Shown: positions 18,281-27,433, counted from the stretch's first letter. The stretch: 64,000 nucleotides of DNA from Microbulbifer flavimaris (GCF_001641755.2 NZ_LRFG02000003.1:310001-374000), one strand, 5' to 3'. The notes: generated from the sequence alone by a model not told the origin. Numbers and translations: made by a program.

Positions 18281-19535
18281 CGGAACCTCCCAGGAAAAGC
18301 GCCCAGGTCTCTGCGGTTTCATCCAGCGCTTCATCCACGGACAGCTTCCCCAGCATGGCGGACTGCAGGTTGTAGACAAAACTGGTTTTCAGCTTGCTGT
18401 AGTTCGGCAGCGGCGGCACCAGCACACCGCCTTCGAGAATCTGCTGTGCCGACAACAGGCGGGCACGATCGACGATGCCAGGCTCTGGTCCCAGCTCACT
18501 GAAGAACGGATCGCGGTAGCTCTCCGCAGTGGATGGCATGAGTGGCACGCGGTGAGCCAGCGCCATCTGGTTTTCGTGATTGGTCACAAAGGTGGCAAAG
18601 CGGAAAGCGGCTTCCTTGTTCTGGGAGAGCGCCGGCACCGCCAGGTTCATCACCGCCACGTTATAGGGCGCACCGGCGACTTTGAGCTGTGGTGCGATGC
18701 CGACCTTCTCGAATAAATCGGGGGAATTGATGCGGATATTGTTCAGGAACTGCATACCCGTAGTGATCATCGCCACCTCGCCGGACTGGAACAGGTCGAC
18801 GGCTTTGCGATGCCCCTCTGTCAGCACATTGCGGGGGATCAGGCCCTGCTGGTAGAGGTCACGGTAATAACGGAAAAAAGCCTGGCCGGCCTCGTTGTCG
18901 AACCCCACCGCACTGCGGCTTTCATCCACCAGCTGTGCTCCCATCGCCACCAGGCTTTCCATCGGATGGCTGCCGTCCATGGCCGGGAAGTAAGCGTATT
19001 TATCCAGCACGGTACGGATGCGTTTGGCCGTATCCAACAGCTCGACATGGTCCGATGGCACCTCCGCATCAGCCGTTTCAAGCAGTTCGCGATTAAAAAT
19101 GGTGACGGTGGTGGAGAGATACCAGGGGATGGCAAAACTCTGGCCGCGGTATTTGTTGGCCTGCCAGATATTGGGAAGGTAGGCATCGATCTCTTCGGGA
19201 GCCAGGAACTGCTCCGGATCTGCCAATGCCCCGTACTGGGCGAGCTTGGCGGCGAACTGGGGATTGAGGTTGACCAGGTCGGGAGCCGTGCGGGCCGCCA
19301 CTGAGGCCAGCACCTTCTTTTCCATTTCCTTCCAGGGCACATCGACCCATTTCACCCGCACGTCCGGGTTCTGCCGTTCGAATTCGGCAATCAGCCCGTT
19401 CACGTATTCATCGTGAAAAGGGGAGAGCTGCATGGTCCAGAACTGTATCTGGGTGGCCGCGCTGACATAGGCACTGAACAGTGCCGCGAAGCCAACCGCA
19501 ATCAGCCTGGTGACTGGGCGGAGGATCAATTGCAT
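18273..19535 (-). CDS. Sugar ABC transporter substrate-binding protein
   Basis: 420 residues with a signal peptide ending near VSAATQ. The fold signature of CUT1 binding proteins is clear: IQFWTMQLSPFHDEYVNGLI, a NPDVRVKWVDVPWKEME segment, APDLVNLNPQFAAKLA, and the hinge FAIPWYLSTTVTIFN. It has no lipobox Cys, so it should be a soluble periplasmic protein. It is the first gene of the 11-gene operon, overlaps the ROK gene by 8 nt, and starts 132 bp from the divergent GntR gene. Confidence 0.92.
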   Translation of the reverse strand: MQLILRPVTRLIAVGFAALFSAYVSAATQIQFWTMQLSPFHDEYVNGLIAEFERQNPDVRVKWVDVPWKEMEKKVLASVAARTAPDLVNLNPQFAAKLAQYGALADPEQFLAPEEIDAYLPNIWQANKYRGQSFAIPWYLSTTVTIFNRELLETADAEVPSDHVELLDTAKRIRTVLDKYAYFPAMDGSHPMESLVAMGAQLVDESRSAVGFDNEAGQAFFRYYRDLYQQGLIPRNVLTEGHRKAVDLFQSGEVAMITTGMQFLNNIRINSPDLFEKVGIAPQLKVAGAPYNVAVMNLAVPALSQNKEAAFRFATFVTNHENQMALAHRVPLMPSTAESYRDPFFSELGPEPGIVDRARLLSAQQILEGGVLVPPLPNYSKLKTSFVYNLQSAMLGKLSVDEALDETAETWALFLGGSDD

Positions 19536-19536
19536 T

Positions 19537-19643
19537 ATTGGTTTTATCCTTTCTTATCACCCCGACTGTAAACCAATCCGAATTTGAAAATCAAACCAAT
19601 TGGTATAGTATTTTCGTCACTACCGGCCAATTAATAGGCCAAT
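19537..19643. promoter_or_regulatory. Divergent promoter/operator region between the ABC operon and the gntR gene
   Basis: It carries several copies of ACCAAT/ATTGGT: ATTGGT at 19537-19542, AAACCAAT at 19570-19577 and 19593-19600, and a perfect palindrome ACCAATTGGT at 19595-19604. GGCCAAT is also duplicated in GGCCAATTAATAGGCCAAT (19625-19643). A plausible rightward promoter, TTGAAA then 16 bp then TAGTAT, has the palindrome in its spacer. GntR/HutC regulators often bind such half-sites, so repression of both directions is likely. The binding protein is inferred from position. Confidence 0.5.
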
Positions 19644-19666
19644 GGCACGGCATTCAGGACATTCGG

Positions 19667-20404
19667 ATGGGGATGACCCGCAAACAACAGCAGCTGCACC
19701 AGCAATTGCTGGACATCATCGATCAGCAGGGCCCGGACACCCGCCTGCCCGCTGAGCGTGAACTCAGTGAACGACTGGGCGTCTCCCGCGACACCCTGCG
19801 CCGGGCGCTGAAGCACCTGGAAACCCTGCAACGGGTGGAGATTCGCCAGGGTGCGGGGATTTTTGTCAGGGCACAGCCGCTGGCAAGCCAGCTCAAGCTG
19901 ATGTCCTTCAGTGAGGAGATGCAGCAGCTGGGCCTTACGCCCTCCAACCGGCTGCTGTTTAACGATGTGGTGCAGGCGGACGTAAAGCTCGCCAGCAAAA
20001 TGAACATCGCCCCGGGCGCCGAGCTGTTCCTGGTGCGCCGGCTGCGACTGGCTGAGGGAGAGCCGGTGGCCATCGAGCGAGTCTACCTGCCCAGGGAAGC
20101 ATTCCCGGATCTTGCCATTGGACAACTTAGTACCGGCTCCCTTTACAGCCTGCTCCACGACCAATATGAAATTGTCGTCGACCAGGCCAGTCAGGAGATC
20201 AGCGCCACCGTGGTGAACGAGGAAGAGGCAGACCTGCTGCAGATTCCTGCGTTCAGCCCGGCGTTACTGGCGGAGCGCACGGTCTACGACGAGGAAGGGC
20301 ACATTATCGAACTGGCCAAGAGTCTTTACCGCGCGGATCGCTACCGCTTCAACGTGCTGGTCCAGCGTAACGGCACCCGCCTGGCCACGGTTTACGAATC
20401 ATGA
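19667..20404 (+). CDS. GntR family (HutC/UTRA type) transcriptional regulator
   Basis: 245 residues from the ATG at 19667, which has AGGA eight bases upstream; an ATG two codons later is equally possible. The N-terminal winged helix contains RLPAERELSERLGVSRDTLRRALKHLE. The C-terminal UTRA effector domain shows FLVRRLRLAEGEPVAIERVYLP and ends YRADRYRFNVLV. UTRA regulators of the NagR type sense sugar phosphates. It overlaps nanE by 4 nt and is divergent from the ABC operon, so it probably responds to a ManNAc/GlcNAc-6-phosphate-like signal. Confidence 0.92.
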   Translation: MGMTRKQQQLHQQLLDIIDQQGPDTRLPAERELSERLGVSRDTLRRALKHLETLQRVEIRQGAGIFVRAQPLASQLKLMSFSEEMQQLGLTPSNRLLFNDVVQADVKLASKMNIAPGAELFLVRRLRLAEGEPVAIERVYLPREAFPDLAIGQLSTGSLYSLLHDQYEIVVDQASQEISATVVNEEEADLLQIPAFSPALLAERTVYDEEGHIIELAKSLYRADRYRFNVLVQRNGTRLATVYES

Positions 20405-21129
20405 CTGACAGAACATCAGCCCTGGAAGCGCTCGACAGGTGTCTGCGAAATGGCTTGATTGTCTCCTGCCAGCCAGTGGACAACGGACCGATGGATGACG
20501 ACGACACCGTCGTCAGGTTGGCCCGCGCGGCTGTGGCCGGCGGCGCGGATGGCCTGCGTATCGAAGGGGCCAGCCGCGTGGCCCGAGTCCGGCAGGCACT
20601 GCCGGAGGCCCTGATTATTGGTATCGTGAAGCGGGATTTGCCAGACAGTCCGGTGCGCATCACACCTTTTCTCTCTGACGTCGAAGCACTGGCGCTGGCC
20701 GGAGCGGATATCATCGCCGTGGATGGCACCGACCGGCCACGGCCGGAATCCCTCAAGGCATTGATCGAAGCGATTCACCACCATGGCAAGGTCGTCATGG
20801 CGGACTGCAGCTGCCTGGCCGATGCGGGGCAGGCCCATCGCCATGGTGCGGATATTGTTGGTTCGACCCTGTCCGGCTACACCGGCGGCCCCGTGCCGGC
20901 CGAACCTGACTACGACCTTCTACAGCAGCTGGCACAGACCTACCCACGGGTTATGGCCGAGGGGCGCTTCAATACCCCGGGCGACTGCACCCGAGCAAGA
21001 CAACTTGGCGCCTGGGCTGTCACCGTCGGCACTGCCATTACCCGCACCGAGGTGGTGACGCAGTGGTTTGTGGAAGCGACGTCCGCTCCCCGCCGGGCCT
21101 CAGAGACAGCAATTGCGACCGAGCGCTGA
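20401..21129 (+). CDS. nanE: N-acetylmannosamine-6-phosphate 2-epimerase
   Basis: 242 residues. LRNGLIVSCQPVDNGPM, GADGLRIEG, IIGIVKRDLPDSPVRITPF, AGADIIAVDGTDRPRP and the C-terminal VMAEGRFNTPGDCTRA with AWAVTVGTAITR match the NanE TIM barrel along its length. It converts ManNAc-6-P to GlcNAc-6-P. The gene overlaps the regulator stop (ATGA). Neighbouring sialic-acid lyase and transport genes are absent, so the pathway probably starts from ManNAc or a ManNAc glycoside rather than from sialic acid. Confidence 0.9.
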   Translation: MTDRTSALEALDRCLRNGLIVSCQPVDNGPMDDDDTVVRLARAAVAGGADGLRIEGASRVARVRQALPEALIIGIVKRDLPDSPVRITPFLSDVEALALAGADIIAVDGTDRPRPESLKALIEAIHHHGKVVMADCSCLADAGQAHRHGADIVGSTLSGYTGGPVPAEPDYDLLQQLAQTYPRVMAEGRFNTPGDCTRARQLGAWAVTVGTAITRTEVVTQWFVEATSAPRRASETAIATER

Positions 21130-21171
21130 CGTGTGACGAGTAGAATATGCCGCGATTGAAAGCTGACCGGA

Positions 21172-22038
21172 TCAGGGGTAGCTGATGCGGTAACCGGTTT
21201 CGAAAACCTCACCCGGTGCGAGCGAGATAAAACCAGGCTTTGCGGCCAGCTCGGTGGGGGCAGAGGGCATATCGTCTGTAGTATGCCAGGGCTCAATGCA
21301 GACATAGGGCGCATTCGGTTTTGCCCACAGGCCGAGATGGGGCAATCCACCGGTATCGAATTCCAGCAGTCGCTCGCCCCGCGCAAATAAGCGGACCTTG
21401 CGCGAACGGACGTTCTTCAGGATCAACGCATCCCGGGCAAAGGTCTCTCGTCGCAGCTGCAGGCGTCGGCCAGCTATCGCCAGAGGCTCAGGGTTTTCAG
21501 CCAGCAGGTCATTCTGTAAGCGGAAACACTCACCCCGCTCCTCGCACTCGAACTCCAGATAGCTGTCTGAAGTTTCCATGGTTTCACCAGGCAAGGCGAA
21601 GGCTGGATGGGAGCCGAGGGAGAAGGGCATATTGCCCTGCCCGTTATTCTCGACCCGATAGCGAACCGACAGACTCTGCTCCTCGAGCCTGAAGCATACC
21701 TGCAGCGCAAAATCGAACGGGTATTGCTCCCTGGTCACCTCGTCAGCACGCAGGACCAGCGTCAGGGACTGGTCGTCGGCGTGCAGCAGTGAAAATTTCC
21801 GTCGGGCGGCAAAGCCGTGTTTGCCCGGGTCGTACCAGCGCCCATTGCAATGAAAGCCGCCATCCTTCAGGCGCCCGACGACAGGAAACAGTATGGGTGC
21901 AGTGCCGGCCCAGATTTCGGGATCGCCGCGCCACATCAGTTCCCGCTGGCTCTTGTGATCTACAAGGCTGCAAAGCTCCGCACCATGCTCTCGCACAGCC
22001 AGCGTGAACCAGTCATTCTTCAGATAGAAACAGGACAT
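21172..22038 (-). CDS. Aldose 1-epimerase family protein (LacX-like)
   Basis: 288 residues, beta-sandwich family. MLCSLVDHKSQRELMW-like N-terminus, WAGTAPILFPVVGRLKDGGF, KHGFAARRKF with its catalytic-type His, SLGSHPAFALPG and the terminal VCIEPWHTTDDMPSA are characteristic of the LacX-like branch of galactose mutarotases. It probably interconverts sugar anomers in the cytoplasm. It is convergent with nanE, 42 bp away, and has a weak ribosome binding site. A link to the sugar operon is suggested by position alone. Confidence 0.87.
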   Translation of the reverse strand: MSCFYLKNDWFTLAVREHGAELCSLVDHKSQRELMWRGDPEIWAGTAPILFPVVGRLKDGGFHCNGRWYDPGKHGFAARRKFSLLHADDQSLTLVLRADEVTREQYPFDFALQVCFRLEEQSLSVRYRVENNGQGNMPFSLGSHPAFALPGETMETSDSYLEFECEERGECFRLQNDLLAENPEPLAIAGRRLQLRRETFARDALILKNVRSRKVRLFARGERLLEFDTGGLPHLGLWAKPNAPYVCIEPWHTTDDMPSAPTELAAKPGFISLAPGEVFETGYRISYP

Positions 22039-22193
22039 TCTTGGTTTTTTTATATATCGTCATTGATCGAACGGCTCGGTGTGAGAACGCCAGATGCTAC
22101 AAAATTGTCTGACAACAGGACGCTGTGTATTCTTGCCTGCATTGTCAGTTGCCAATCGATCATACACAACCATCAGACTCGCATGGATAGCAC

Positions 22194-23681
22194 ATGACCC
22201 ATATTCCCCATTCATTGCCCCTCAGCATCAGATTGATACAGTACTGTGTTTATACAGGGTTTTTGCTGTTGTCCTACCCGGCACTGGCTGAGTACTCAGC
22301 CACATCAAACCCTGTTCCGCACCTATCGGGGACGCTCGAGGTATCAGTTGCGACTGGCACCATCGAGGCTGATGTAACAGTCGGCAACCTACCCAGAGTG
22401 CAGGATTACACATTCCAACTGAATAGCGGGCTGAACCTCCATAATATTCGCTCCGGGGATCTCGCTGCGACCTACCACTATCGAAGAACAGCGCTACCCG
22501 AAAGATTCCACGAAAGTCTCAGTTATTGGCTACCCGGTTCCGACAGCAATAGTAAGTATCTGCCACAAGCACTGCACTGGAATTACACCGGCAAATATCC
22601 GGTGATCGACGCACTGGAAAATCCAGCTGCGTTTGACTGGAAAGGCAACATTGCCTTCAACGGCGGCACCCTGCGCGCCGATGGCATGCAGACTGCCTGG
22701 TTCCCACAGCTCTATGACAAAGACAGCGATAAGCTGTTTTATGAGGTCACTTATGACCTGAAAATAAGTTGCAACGATTGCCGGGCCATATTTGTCAATG
22801 GCAGCCATCCTGTGCTCGGTACCCAAGCGCATCTTATTTCCAAGGACCCTGTCGAGCCACTGCTGCTACTCGGTGATTTTTCTTTCTCTGAACAGGCCGG
22901 AAACGTGCTGATCAATAGCCCACTCAGCCCTGCCGACGCAGAACGGGTACTAACCAGGCTTACTGCCATCAAGCAGAAGATGGCGAAGCTGCTCGGCTGG
23001 CAAAGCGATAGCGGGCTTACATTTTTGAGCACAACGCCGGTGAGCAAAGCGAATGCCTGGATGTGGGTTTCCATTCCAAGCATCGTATCTGTCGATCACG
23101 ATGATGATTTGTTGGCGGGGCTACTGTCAGAAGATCTAGAGAAACGAATCAGCTATAGCCAGTTTGCGGCCCACGAACTTGCGCACGTTTTTATTGGAGA
23201 GCGGCGGCAGTTCAATTCCGATTTTGGCTTTATCCTCAGTGAGTCACTGGCGGAATATCTCGCCTCACTGGTTGTTAGTGATCTCTTTGCGGAAACATCG
23301 ATGGACGAAATCACGCAGAAAAAGTTACAGCGCGCAGCCAGATCTCCGCTTCACTCTCTCCGTGAGATCTCTGAATCTGGAGGCGAACTTAACAATGATA
23401 CTGTGCGCTACCAGCAGGCTCCTGCGATCTGGTTATTGCTCGATAAAAACCTGAGCCGTGCTGTGATGCTCAACTGGGTAGAGAGACTTCTTACACAACA
23501 GACAAAACTTACCGACTATGCTTTTGCATCAGAGCAGCTCCGCGCGAGCATTGGTGATGAACTGTTGGCAGATGCCATACTGCACCAGTACTTTGAAGGC
23601 ACTGGATATAGCACCAATAACCCGAGCAAAGAAATGCGGGAAGCCAACGCCACCAGTGCTAAAGCATTAGAATCCAGATAG
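22194..23681 (+). CDS. Exported gluzincin metallopeptidase, M1-like
   Basis: 495 residues. A hydrophobic N-terminal segment ending near YPALAE is a probable signal peptide. The active site is HELAH at residues 327-331 followed after exactly 18 residues by E350 (SESLAEY), the HExxH-x18-E arrangement of M1 aminopeptidases and other gluzincins. The N-terminal half is beta-rich, resembling the M1 N-domain. No GxMEN exopeptidase motif is seen, so endopeptidase or non-aminopeptidase activity is possible. No strong ribosome binding site precedes the ATG. It is less GC-rich than its neighbours. Confidence 0.75.
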   Translation: MTHIPHSLPLSIRLIQYCVYTGFLLLSYPALAEYSATSNPVPHLSGTLEVSVATGTIEADVTVGNLPRVQDYTFQLNSGLNLHNIRSGDLAATYHYRRTALPERFHESLSYWLPGSDSNSKYLPQALHWNYTGKYPVIDALENPAAFDWKGNIAFNGGTLRADGMQTAWFPQLYDKDSDKLFYEVTYDLKISCNDCRAIFVNGSHPVLGTQAHLISKDPVEPLLLLGDFSFSEQAGNVLINSPLSPADAERVLTRLTAIKQKMAKLLGWQSDSGLTFLSTTPVSKANAWMWVSIPSIVSVDHDDDLLAGLLSEDLEKRISYSQFAAHELAHVFIGERRQFNSDFGFILSESLAEYLASLVVSDLFAETSMDEITQKKLQRAARSPLHSLREISESGGELNNDTVRYQQAPAIWLLLDKNLSRAVMLNWVERLLTQQTKLTDYAFASEQLRASIGDELLADAILHQYFEGTGYSTNNPSKEMREANATSAKALESR

Positions 23682-23707
23682 CGGCATTAAAGACCGGAGA
23701 TACCACC

Positions 23708-24565
23708 GTGAAAGATTTTTGTGCCAGCGCAGTGCAGATGGTAAGCGGTGAATCAGTCAGCGAAAACCTGAAGAGGGCGCGAACCCTACTTGAAGAGGCC
23801 GTGCAGAGGGGCGCCCAACTGGCGCTTCTACCGGAAAACTTTGCCCACATGTCGGACCGCGGCAGTTTTTCAGTGGCAGAGCCTTTTGCCAACGACGGCA
23901 GAGCCGATGCCGACACTCAACCGATCCAGTATGCACTGCAGCGCTGGGCAAAGGAGCTGGGCATCTGGTTGGTGGCCGGTTCGGTACCACTGTCACAGCG
24001 GCCCGATGGCTCAGCAACAGAAGGACGGCGTAGTCGATCTGCCTGCCTGGTGTATGACGACGGCGGCAGACTGTGCGCCCGTTATGACAAGATTCACCTC
24101 TTCGATGTGGAGGTGGAAGATTCTGCCGGCAGCTACCGTGAGTCTGCGAGTATCGAGCCGGGTGAGACGACGCAGGTACAGGTCGTTGATACGCCGTGGG
24201 GTAAAATCGGGCTCAGTATCTGCTTCGATCTGCGCTTTCCCGAGCTCTTTCGTGAACTGGCCATGGCCGGTGCGGAGATACTGGTGGTTCCCTCTGCATT
24301 TACCCATACCACCGGCCGGGCTCACTGGATGACACTGCTTCGCGCCCGCGCGATTGAGAATGGTTGCTTCGTTATTGGCGCAAACCAGGGCGGCCAGCAC
24401 TCTCCCAAAAGGCGCACTTGGGGCCACTCGGCGATTATCGATCCCTGGGGGGAGGTTGTCGCCGAGGCCAACGAAGGCGAAGCGGCACTAACTGCCACCC
24501 TGGCATCGAAAAAGCTCACAGCAGTGAGAAAACGGATGCCGCTGCTGACTATGCGCCGACTCTGA
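23708..24565 (+). CDS. Carbon-nitrogen hydrolase (nitrilase superfamily, Nit1-like)
   Basis: 285 residues with a GTG start behind a GGAGA site. The catalytic triad is visible as E43 (LLPENF), K128 (YDKIHLFDV) and C172 (GLSICFDLRFPELFR). The pattern is that of the Nit1 branch, whose members hydrolyse deaminated glutathione or omega-amides. It is cytoplasmic, starts 26 bp after the peptidase gene and is probably cotranscribed. The exact substrate cannot be read from the sequence. Confidence 0.88.
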   Translation: MKDFCASAVQMVSGESVSENLKRARTLLEEAVQRGAQLALLPENFAHMSDRGSFSVAEPFANDGRADADTQPIQYALQRWAKELGIWLVAGSVPLSQRPDGSATEGRRSRSACLVYDDGGRLCARYDKIHLFDVEVEDSAGSYRESASIEPGETTQVQVVDTPWGKIGLSICFDLRFPELFRELAMAGAEILVVPSAFTHTTGRAHWMTLLRARAIENGCFVIGANQGGQHSPKRRTWGHSAIIDPWGEVVAEANEGEAALTATLASKKLTAVRKRMPLLTMRRL

Positions 24566-24800
24566 GCGATTTAAAATCGTGAGCGTGTTGCGCTTGCTTA
24601 AAAGCGCACTGTAGCGCCTCACGCCGCGCTCCGCATCAGGGTATCTGGCTGCGCATCGCCTTCACCTTTTCCACCTCACCCTCTTATTTTCTTACCTCCT
24701 CCATTCCTGCAGAACAACAGGGAGATTTTTCTTTGCTGACTAGACTTATGTTGCCCTTTTTAATTTTGGAAGTGGAAACAGGCGGCATGGAGGTGCAGCA

Positions 24801-25766
24801 ATGGAATTTTCAGGAGCGACCGTCGCTATTCGTGTACTGTTATTGTCGACCTTGCTGATATCCATGCCGATGTCGTTGAGCGCCGCCGAGGGTGGCATGA
24901 GCTATTACGTGCCGGGCACCATGGCCACCCTGATCGACCGCGCGCCGGTACAGAGCGGTTGGGTGATCAAACCCCAGTATATGCATTACAGCGGTGACTT
25001 CGGTGCCGCGGCTGAGACACCAATTTCCGGCGTAGTTGCTCTGGGGCTGGATGTAGAAATCGATGCCTTTGCTCCCGGGGTGCTCTATACCTTTGAGGAA
25101 TCGTTTTTGGGCGCCAAGTACACGCTCGGTGCCTTTCCCTCCTGGGTTGATGTGGAGGTCACCGGCGTTATCGAAAGTCCGCTGGGCAATTTCAGCCGAC
25201 GTGACTCTGTCTCCGGTCTCGGAGACACCACGCTCATCCCTGCCCTGCTGGGCTGGGTCGATGACTGCTGGCAATACAATTTCATGGTGTCCCTGCACGC
25301 CCCCACTGGTGATTATGAGACCGGGCGTCTGGCTAATGAAGGGCTCAACTACTGGGCATTGAAGACAACCATCGGTGCTGCTTATACCAACTCCGCCTCT
25401 GGCTTCAATTTCAGTATCTTCGGGGGTCTGCTGTTGAATGATGAAAATAGCGATACCGACTACCGCAGTGGTCGTATCGCGCACCTGGATGCAAGTGTCC
25501 AGCAGATGGTCAAGGCGGGCAGCGGATTCGTCACTCTGGGTCTCAATGGTTACTGGGCGGAGCAGTTCAGCGCTGACCGCAAGCCCGGGGTCATCATTCG
25601 TGGAGACTTTGAACTGCGCTCGGCGGGTATCGGTCCGGTAGTGGGCTACATGCTGCCCATGGGTCGGGAAAACGTACTGCTGGAATTGTCCTGGTTACCG
25701 GAAACGGAGACAGAGAACACCCCGGACGGGGATTATTACTGGTTGAAGTTCGTCTATCAGTTCTGA
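24801..25766 (+). CDS. Outer-membrane transporter-like barrel (phenol_MetA_deg/SphA-type)
   Basis: 321 residues with a good GGAGG site and a signal peptide ending at SLSAAEGG. The mature part alternates short hydrophobic strands with turns and ends in F (YYWLKFVYQF), as outer-membrane barrels do. Segments such as GMSYYVPG, SGLGDTTLIPALLGW and LHAPTGDYETGRLANEGLNYWA fit the PF13557 MetA-pathway family, putative channels for hydrophobic compounds. The 235-bp gap upstream holds its promoter. Substrate unknown. Confidence 0.75.
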   Translation: MEFSGATVAIRVLLLSTLLISMPMSLSAAEGGMSYYVPGTMATLIDRAPVQSGWVIKPQYMHYSGDFGAAAETPISGVVALGLDVEIDAFAPGVLYTFEESFLGAKYTLGAFPSWVDVEVTGVIESPLGNFSRRDSVSGLGDTTLIPALLGWVDDCWQYNFMVSLHAPTGDYETGRLANEGLNYWALKTTIGAAYTNSASGFNFSIFGGLLLNDENSDTDYRSGRIAHLDASVQQMVKAGSGFVTLGLNGYWAEQFSADRKPGVIIRGDFELRSAGIGPVVGYMLPMGRENVLLELSWLPETETENTPDGDYYWLKFVYQF

Positions 25767-25802
25767 AAGCTGTGTGACTCGGGGAAAGCAGTTTTCAAAA
25801 AA

Positions 25803-25827
25803 GAAGGCCGCCCGCTGGGCGGCCTTC
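25803..25827. terminator. Bidirectional rho-independent terminator
   Basis: Perfect 11-bp stem GAAGGCCGCCC / GGGCGGCCTTC with a 3-nt loop, and an A-run on the left. It lies between the convergent barrel gene (ending 25766) and the tyrosine operon (ending 25845) and probably serves both. Confidence 0.88.
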
Positions 25828-25844
25828 ATATTACCAAGCCGTTG

Positions 25845-26852
25845 TCATGATTTTTCTACAACCTGCTCGATGCGACCAAAGATCGACTTGCCCTCGTCAT
25901 CGTACATCTCGATGGCGATGCGGTCACCGAAGTCCATAAAGGCCGTGCTCGGCTTGCCGTTCTGGATGGTCTCGATCATACGGATCTCGGCAATACAGCT
26001 GTAGCCGACACCGCCCTCTTCCACCGGTTTGCCGGGGCCGCCATCCAGCTTGTTGGACACGGTACCGGAGCCGATGATGGTGCCCGCTCCCAGGGGACGG
26101 GTCCTGGCCGCGTGGGCCACCAGCTGGCCGAAGTGAAAGGTCATGTCCACGCCGGCGTTCGGCTTGCCGAAGACCTTGCCGTTCAGCTCGGAGGTCAGCG
26201 GCAGATGCAGCTTACCCTCTTGCCACTTGGCACCCAGCTGCTCCGGCGTGACACACACCGGCGAGAAGGCGCTGGACGGCTTGGACTGGTAGAAGCCGAA
26301 GCCCTTGGCCAGCTCACCGGGGATCAGGCCGCGCAGGGAAACATCGTTCACCAGCATGATCAGCTTGATGTGCTTGAGGGCTTCCTCGGGAGACACCCCC
26401 ATAGGCACATCGTCTGTAATCACGGCGATCTCGGCCTCGAAGTCGATACCGAAACCTTCGCTCTGCGGCATTTTTACCGGCTCACGCGGGGCCAGGAAAG
26501 TATCGGAGCCGCCCTGGTACATCAGCGGGTCGGTCCAGAAACTCTCCGGCATTTCCGCGTTGCGTGCCTTGCGGACCAGCTCGACATGATTGACGTAGGC
26601 GCTGCCGTCGGCCCAGTGGTAGGCGCGCGGCAACGGGCTGTGGCATTGGGCCTGATCAAAGGCCTCGCCCTGCACGTCACCACTCTCCAGTTGCGCGTGC
26701 AGCTTTTCGAGCTTGCCGGAAACGGTATCCCAGTTATCCAGTGCACTCTGCAGTGTCGGGGCAATATCGGCGGCGGACGCCATACGGGTAAGGTCATCGG
26801 AGACCACTACCAGCTGGCCGTCGCGGCCGGAATTCAGGCTGGCTAACTTCAC
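25845..26852 (-). CDS. Fumarylacetoacetate hydrolase family protein
   Basis: 335 residues with a GTG start preceded by AGGAAGG. The FAH fold signature is clear: GFGIDFEAEIAVITDDVP with the metal-binding acidic residues, LIMLVNDVSLRGLIP, and GTIIGSGTVSNKLDGGP. It is shorter than the classic two-domain FahA (about 430 residues). Beside hppD it most likely cleaves fumarylacetoacetate to fumarate and acetoacetate, the last step of tyrosine breakdown. The call as that enzyme depends on context; the family is certain. Confidence 0.87.
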   Translation of the reverse strand: MKLASLNSGRDGQLVVVSDDLTRMASAADIAPTLQSALDNWDTVSGKLEKLHAQLESGDVQGEAFDQAQCHSPLPRAYHWADGSAYVNHVELVRKARNAEMPESFWTDPLMYQGGSDTFLAPREPVKMPQSEGFGIDFEAEIAVITDDVPMGVSPEEALKHIKLIMLVNDVSLRGLIPGELAKGFGFYQSKPSSAFSPVCVTPEQLGAKWQEGKLHLPLTSELNGKVFGKPNAGVDMTFHFGQLVAHAARTRPLGAGTIIGSGTVSNKLDGGPGKPVEEGGVGYSCIAEIRMIETIQNGKPSTAFMDFGDRIAIEMYDDEGKSIFGRIEQVVEKS

Positions 26853-26883
26853 TGTGCCTTCCTCTTGGTTTCAATCTTTGAAT

Positions 26884-27432
26884 TTAGGGATCTAGCGGTT
26901 TGAATTCTTCGTCGCCGTGCATCCAGGCCGCGTGCCGCGGAGCCTTCTTGGTGCGGGACCACTCTTCCAGCATATCTTCCGCGACCCGCTTCAGCTCTTT
27001 GTGCATACCGGGCTCGGCGGTGTTGGCCGCCAGTTCGATACGGTGCCCGTTGGGGTCGAAGAAGTAGATGGATTTGAAGATCGTGTGGTCGGTCGGGCCG
27101 AGCACATCGATACCCGCATCCTCGAGCCTCTGCTTCATGGCCATCAGTTCGTCCATGCTCTCCACTTCCAGTGCGATGTGCTGCACCCACTGTGGCGTAT
27201 TCTCATCACGGCCCATGTCTGGCGAGTTGGGCAGCTCAAAGAAGGCCAGTACGTTGCCCTGGCCCGCATCGAGAAAAATGTGCATGTACGGATCCGGTGC
27301 CCCGGTGGAGGGCACCTTGTCTTCGGCGATGGCCAGCTGGAAGTCCATGCCCAGGAGATCGCGGTAGAACTCCACGGTCTCCTTGGCATCGCGGCAGCGG
27401 TAGGCCACGTGATGAATGCGCTTGATGCCCAT
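26884..27432 (-). CDS. VOC family (glyoxalase-fold) protein in the tyrosine operon
   Basis: 182 residues from the ATG at 27432, which has GGAGG close upstream. IKRIHHVAYRCRD, WVQHIALEV and GHRIELAAN keep the His, His and Glu ligands of vicinal-oxygen-chelate metal enzymes, so it is probably catalytic. It starts one base after the hppD stop and must be cotranscribed. Its role is not established: it could be a ring-cleavage or isomerase step of the homogentisate pathway or an unrelated dioxygenase. It is much smaller than hppD. Confidence 0.78.
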   Translation of the reverse strand: MGIKRIHHVAYRCRDAKETVEFYRDLLGMDFQLAIAEDKVPSTGAPDPYMHIFLDAGQGNVLAFFELPNSPDMGRDENTPQWVQHIALEVESMDELMAMKQRLEDAGIDVLGPTDHTIFKSIYFFDPNGHRIELAANTAEPGMHKELKRVAEDMLEEWSRTKKAPRHAAWMHGDEEFKPLDP

Positions 27433-27433
27433 A

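Noticed and set aside
24566..24800. GCGATTTAAAATCGT near-palindrome after the nitrilase gene
   Set aside because: Too short and AT-rich in the centre to call a terminator or operator.
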